Positions 12,911 through 13,586 of a stretch of 13,586 bases of DNA are shown one piece after another. The position numbers were made by a program, and so were the translations under genes. The DNA is taken from assembly GCA_021786455.1 (NCBI GenBank), contig JAJYNF010000226.1:2087-15672 (forward strand). The letters run 5' to 3'. Under the pieces are notes generated by a model, which searched no databases, was not told the origin of the DNA, and saw nothing but the letters and a program-made list of their open reading frames with translations. Positions within the stretch are counted from its first letter, which is position 1. Every line of letters starts with the position of its first letter. The DNA is from Acidobacteriota bacterium (lineage in GTDB: Bacteria > Acidobacteriota > Terriglobia > UBA7540).

Positions 12911-13586
12911 CTTGCGCCAGAAGACTAATCTGCTTTGGCGTGAGGGTCAAGTGCCTGCTGTGGACGGGCCCGATCCGTTCGACCAACGCAGGGGAAAGGT
13001 ACAAAGATTCGTACGTAATGTTGCTTCGGCCAAGAAGCGTTGCTTGCGATGAACGGCCAGCCTCAATTTCAATGTGAGTTAAGGCGAGACTGTCGGGCAT
13101 GAGCCTGCCATAGCGTTTATCTCCGCTCCTGCCGTCGTAACTGACGATAAAGGAAATCGCCCTTTCGTTTAGGTCGTTGAGCGCCGCGGTAAAATCATCG
13201 AAGTTCAGCAGGCCGATGTACCTGGGGTCTCGGTTGAGGGAAACGCCTTGGTAGGGAGGGTCCATGTACACCAGATCGACGGGATCGACTTTCTGGAGGG
13301 CGTGGCGATAGTCCCCGACGCTAATCGATGTTCTGCCTCTTAGCAGGCGGGAGGCACCCTCAATATGCCAACGCATTGTCTGCGGGTCCATGCCTTTTCG
13401 CCTGTTATCAGGACTCTGGTTGAATTCGCCATTTGCGTTGTATCGAACCGACGCCTTGACACAGCGGGCCAGTAAGTAGAGAAGGTATTCCGGCGCATGT
13501 CCTCGGTTGAATCGCTCGCGCACGGCGTCGTAGAACTGCCTCTCCCCGCCTAGTTGCAGATTCCAGAGTTTTTCATAGGCTGACCC
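12900..13586 (-). CDS. DNA adenine methyltransferase, D12 (Dam-like) class, C-terminal part (5' cut by window)
   Basis: This is the C-terminal 228 residues of an S-adenosylmethionine-dependent N6-adenine methyltransferase. The frame is open to the right edge (GSAYEKLWNLQLGGERQFYD is the first stretch), so the GTG at 13523 is not the start and the SAM-binding FxGxG motif must lie beyond the window. ERFNRG and the RYNANGEFNQS stretch match the region before the catalytic motif in Dam-like enzymes, and VDLVYMDPPYQG contains the catalytic DPPY. SFIVSYDGRSGDKRYG follows as the later conserved strand. It ends in TGA inside the HNH gene, overlapping by 11 bp, so the two form a restriction-modification operon with the methyltransferase first. 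Target specificity is not readable from the visible part. Confidence 0.85.
   Translation of the reverse strand, partial: GSAYEKLWNLQLGGERQFYDAVRERFNRGHAPEYLLYLLARCVKASVRYNANGEFNQSPDNRRKGMDPQTMRWHIEGASRLLRGRTSISVGDYRHALQKVDPVDLVYMDPPYQGVSLNRDPRYIGLLNFDDFTAALNDLNERAISFIVSYDGRSGDKRYGRLMPDSLALTHIEIEAGRSSQATLLGRSNITYESLYLSPALVERIGPVHSRHLTLTPKQISLLAQDAT

Overview
This is a window of about 62 % GC bacterial DNA (estimated by eye), most likely from an uncultured soil-type Acidobacteriota. Verrucomicrobiota or a similar phylum is not excluded. The hint comes from the gene content (fused rhamnulose-phosphate aldolase/dehydrogenase, ACS-type MFS carriers, LarA homolog, bacterial DHS-like protein with pyruvoyl arginine decarboxylase) and from short intergenic palindromes of the GGCGGGCT-GA-AGCCCGCC kind that I associate with such genomes. 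No rRNA or tRNA gene, CRISPR array or complete insertion sequence is visible.

Layout. Positions 1-2293 (+) hold the end of an L-rhamnose catabolic operon: the dehydrogenase half of a bifunctional rhamnulose-1-phosphate aldolase/lactaldehyde dehydrogenase, then rhamnulokinase. Positions 2294-3049 are a decayed stretch. On the minus strand the first ~25 codons of a murB-like gene run directly into the last ~90 codons of a DDE transposase. Positions 3050-4744 (-) encode a repeat-rich beta-helix-like protein anchored by two C-terminal membrane segments, with a 147-bp in-frame tandem repeat. Positions 4951-9891 (-) look like one carbohydrate-acid unit, read in the order iolB-like isomerase, LarA-like racemase/epimerase, MFS carrier, second MFS carrier. 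Positions 10156-11835 (-) encode a pyruvoyl-dependent arginine decarboxylase followed by a bacterial deoxyhypusine-synthase-like protein, a likely polyamine module. Positions 12179-13586 (-) carry the end of a D12-class DNA adenine methyltransferase overlapping an HNH endonuclease gene, a restriction-modification pair with visibly lower GC that probably arrived by transfer.

How it fits together. The left half is sugar and sugar-acid use: rhamnose to DHAP and lactate, plus import and isomerisation of an unidentified hydroxy-acid or uronate-like substrate. Lactate made by the rhamnose branch could in principle meet the LarA homolog. However, that homolog has Thr at the position of the cofactor-anchoring Lys of classical lactate racemase, so its substrate and cofactor attachment are open. 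The polyamine pair makes agmatine and probably transfers an aminobutyl group to an unknown acceptor.

The observations most worth following are: (1) an in-frame TAG that splits the HNH endonuclease between the two halves of a Cys4 zinc knuckle, with 72 clearly homologous codons beyond it; (2) the LarA homolog lacking the NPN-binding lysine; (3) the arginine decarboxylase/DHS-like pair in which the DHS histidine pair is replaced but the catalytic lysine kept; (4) the murB/transposase chimeric remnant. I did not find a clearly undescribed multi-gene system; the closest candidates are the polyamine pair and the iolB-larA-carrier cluster.
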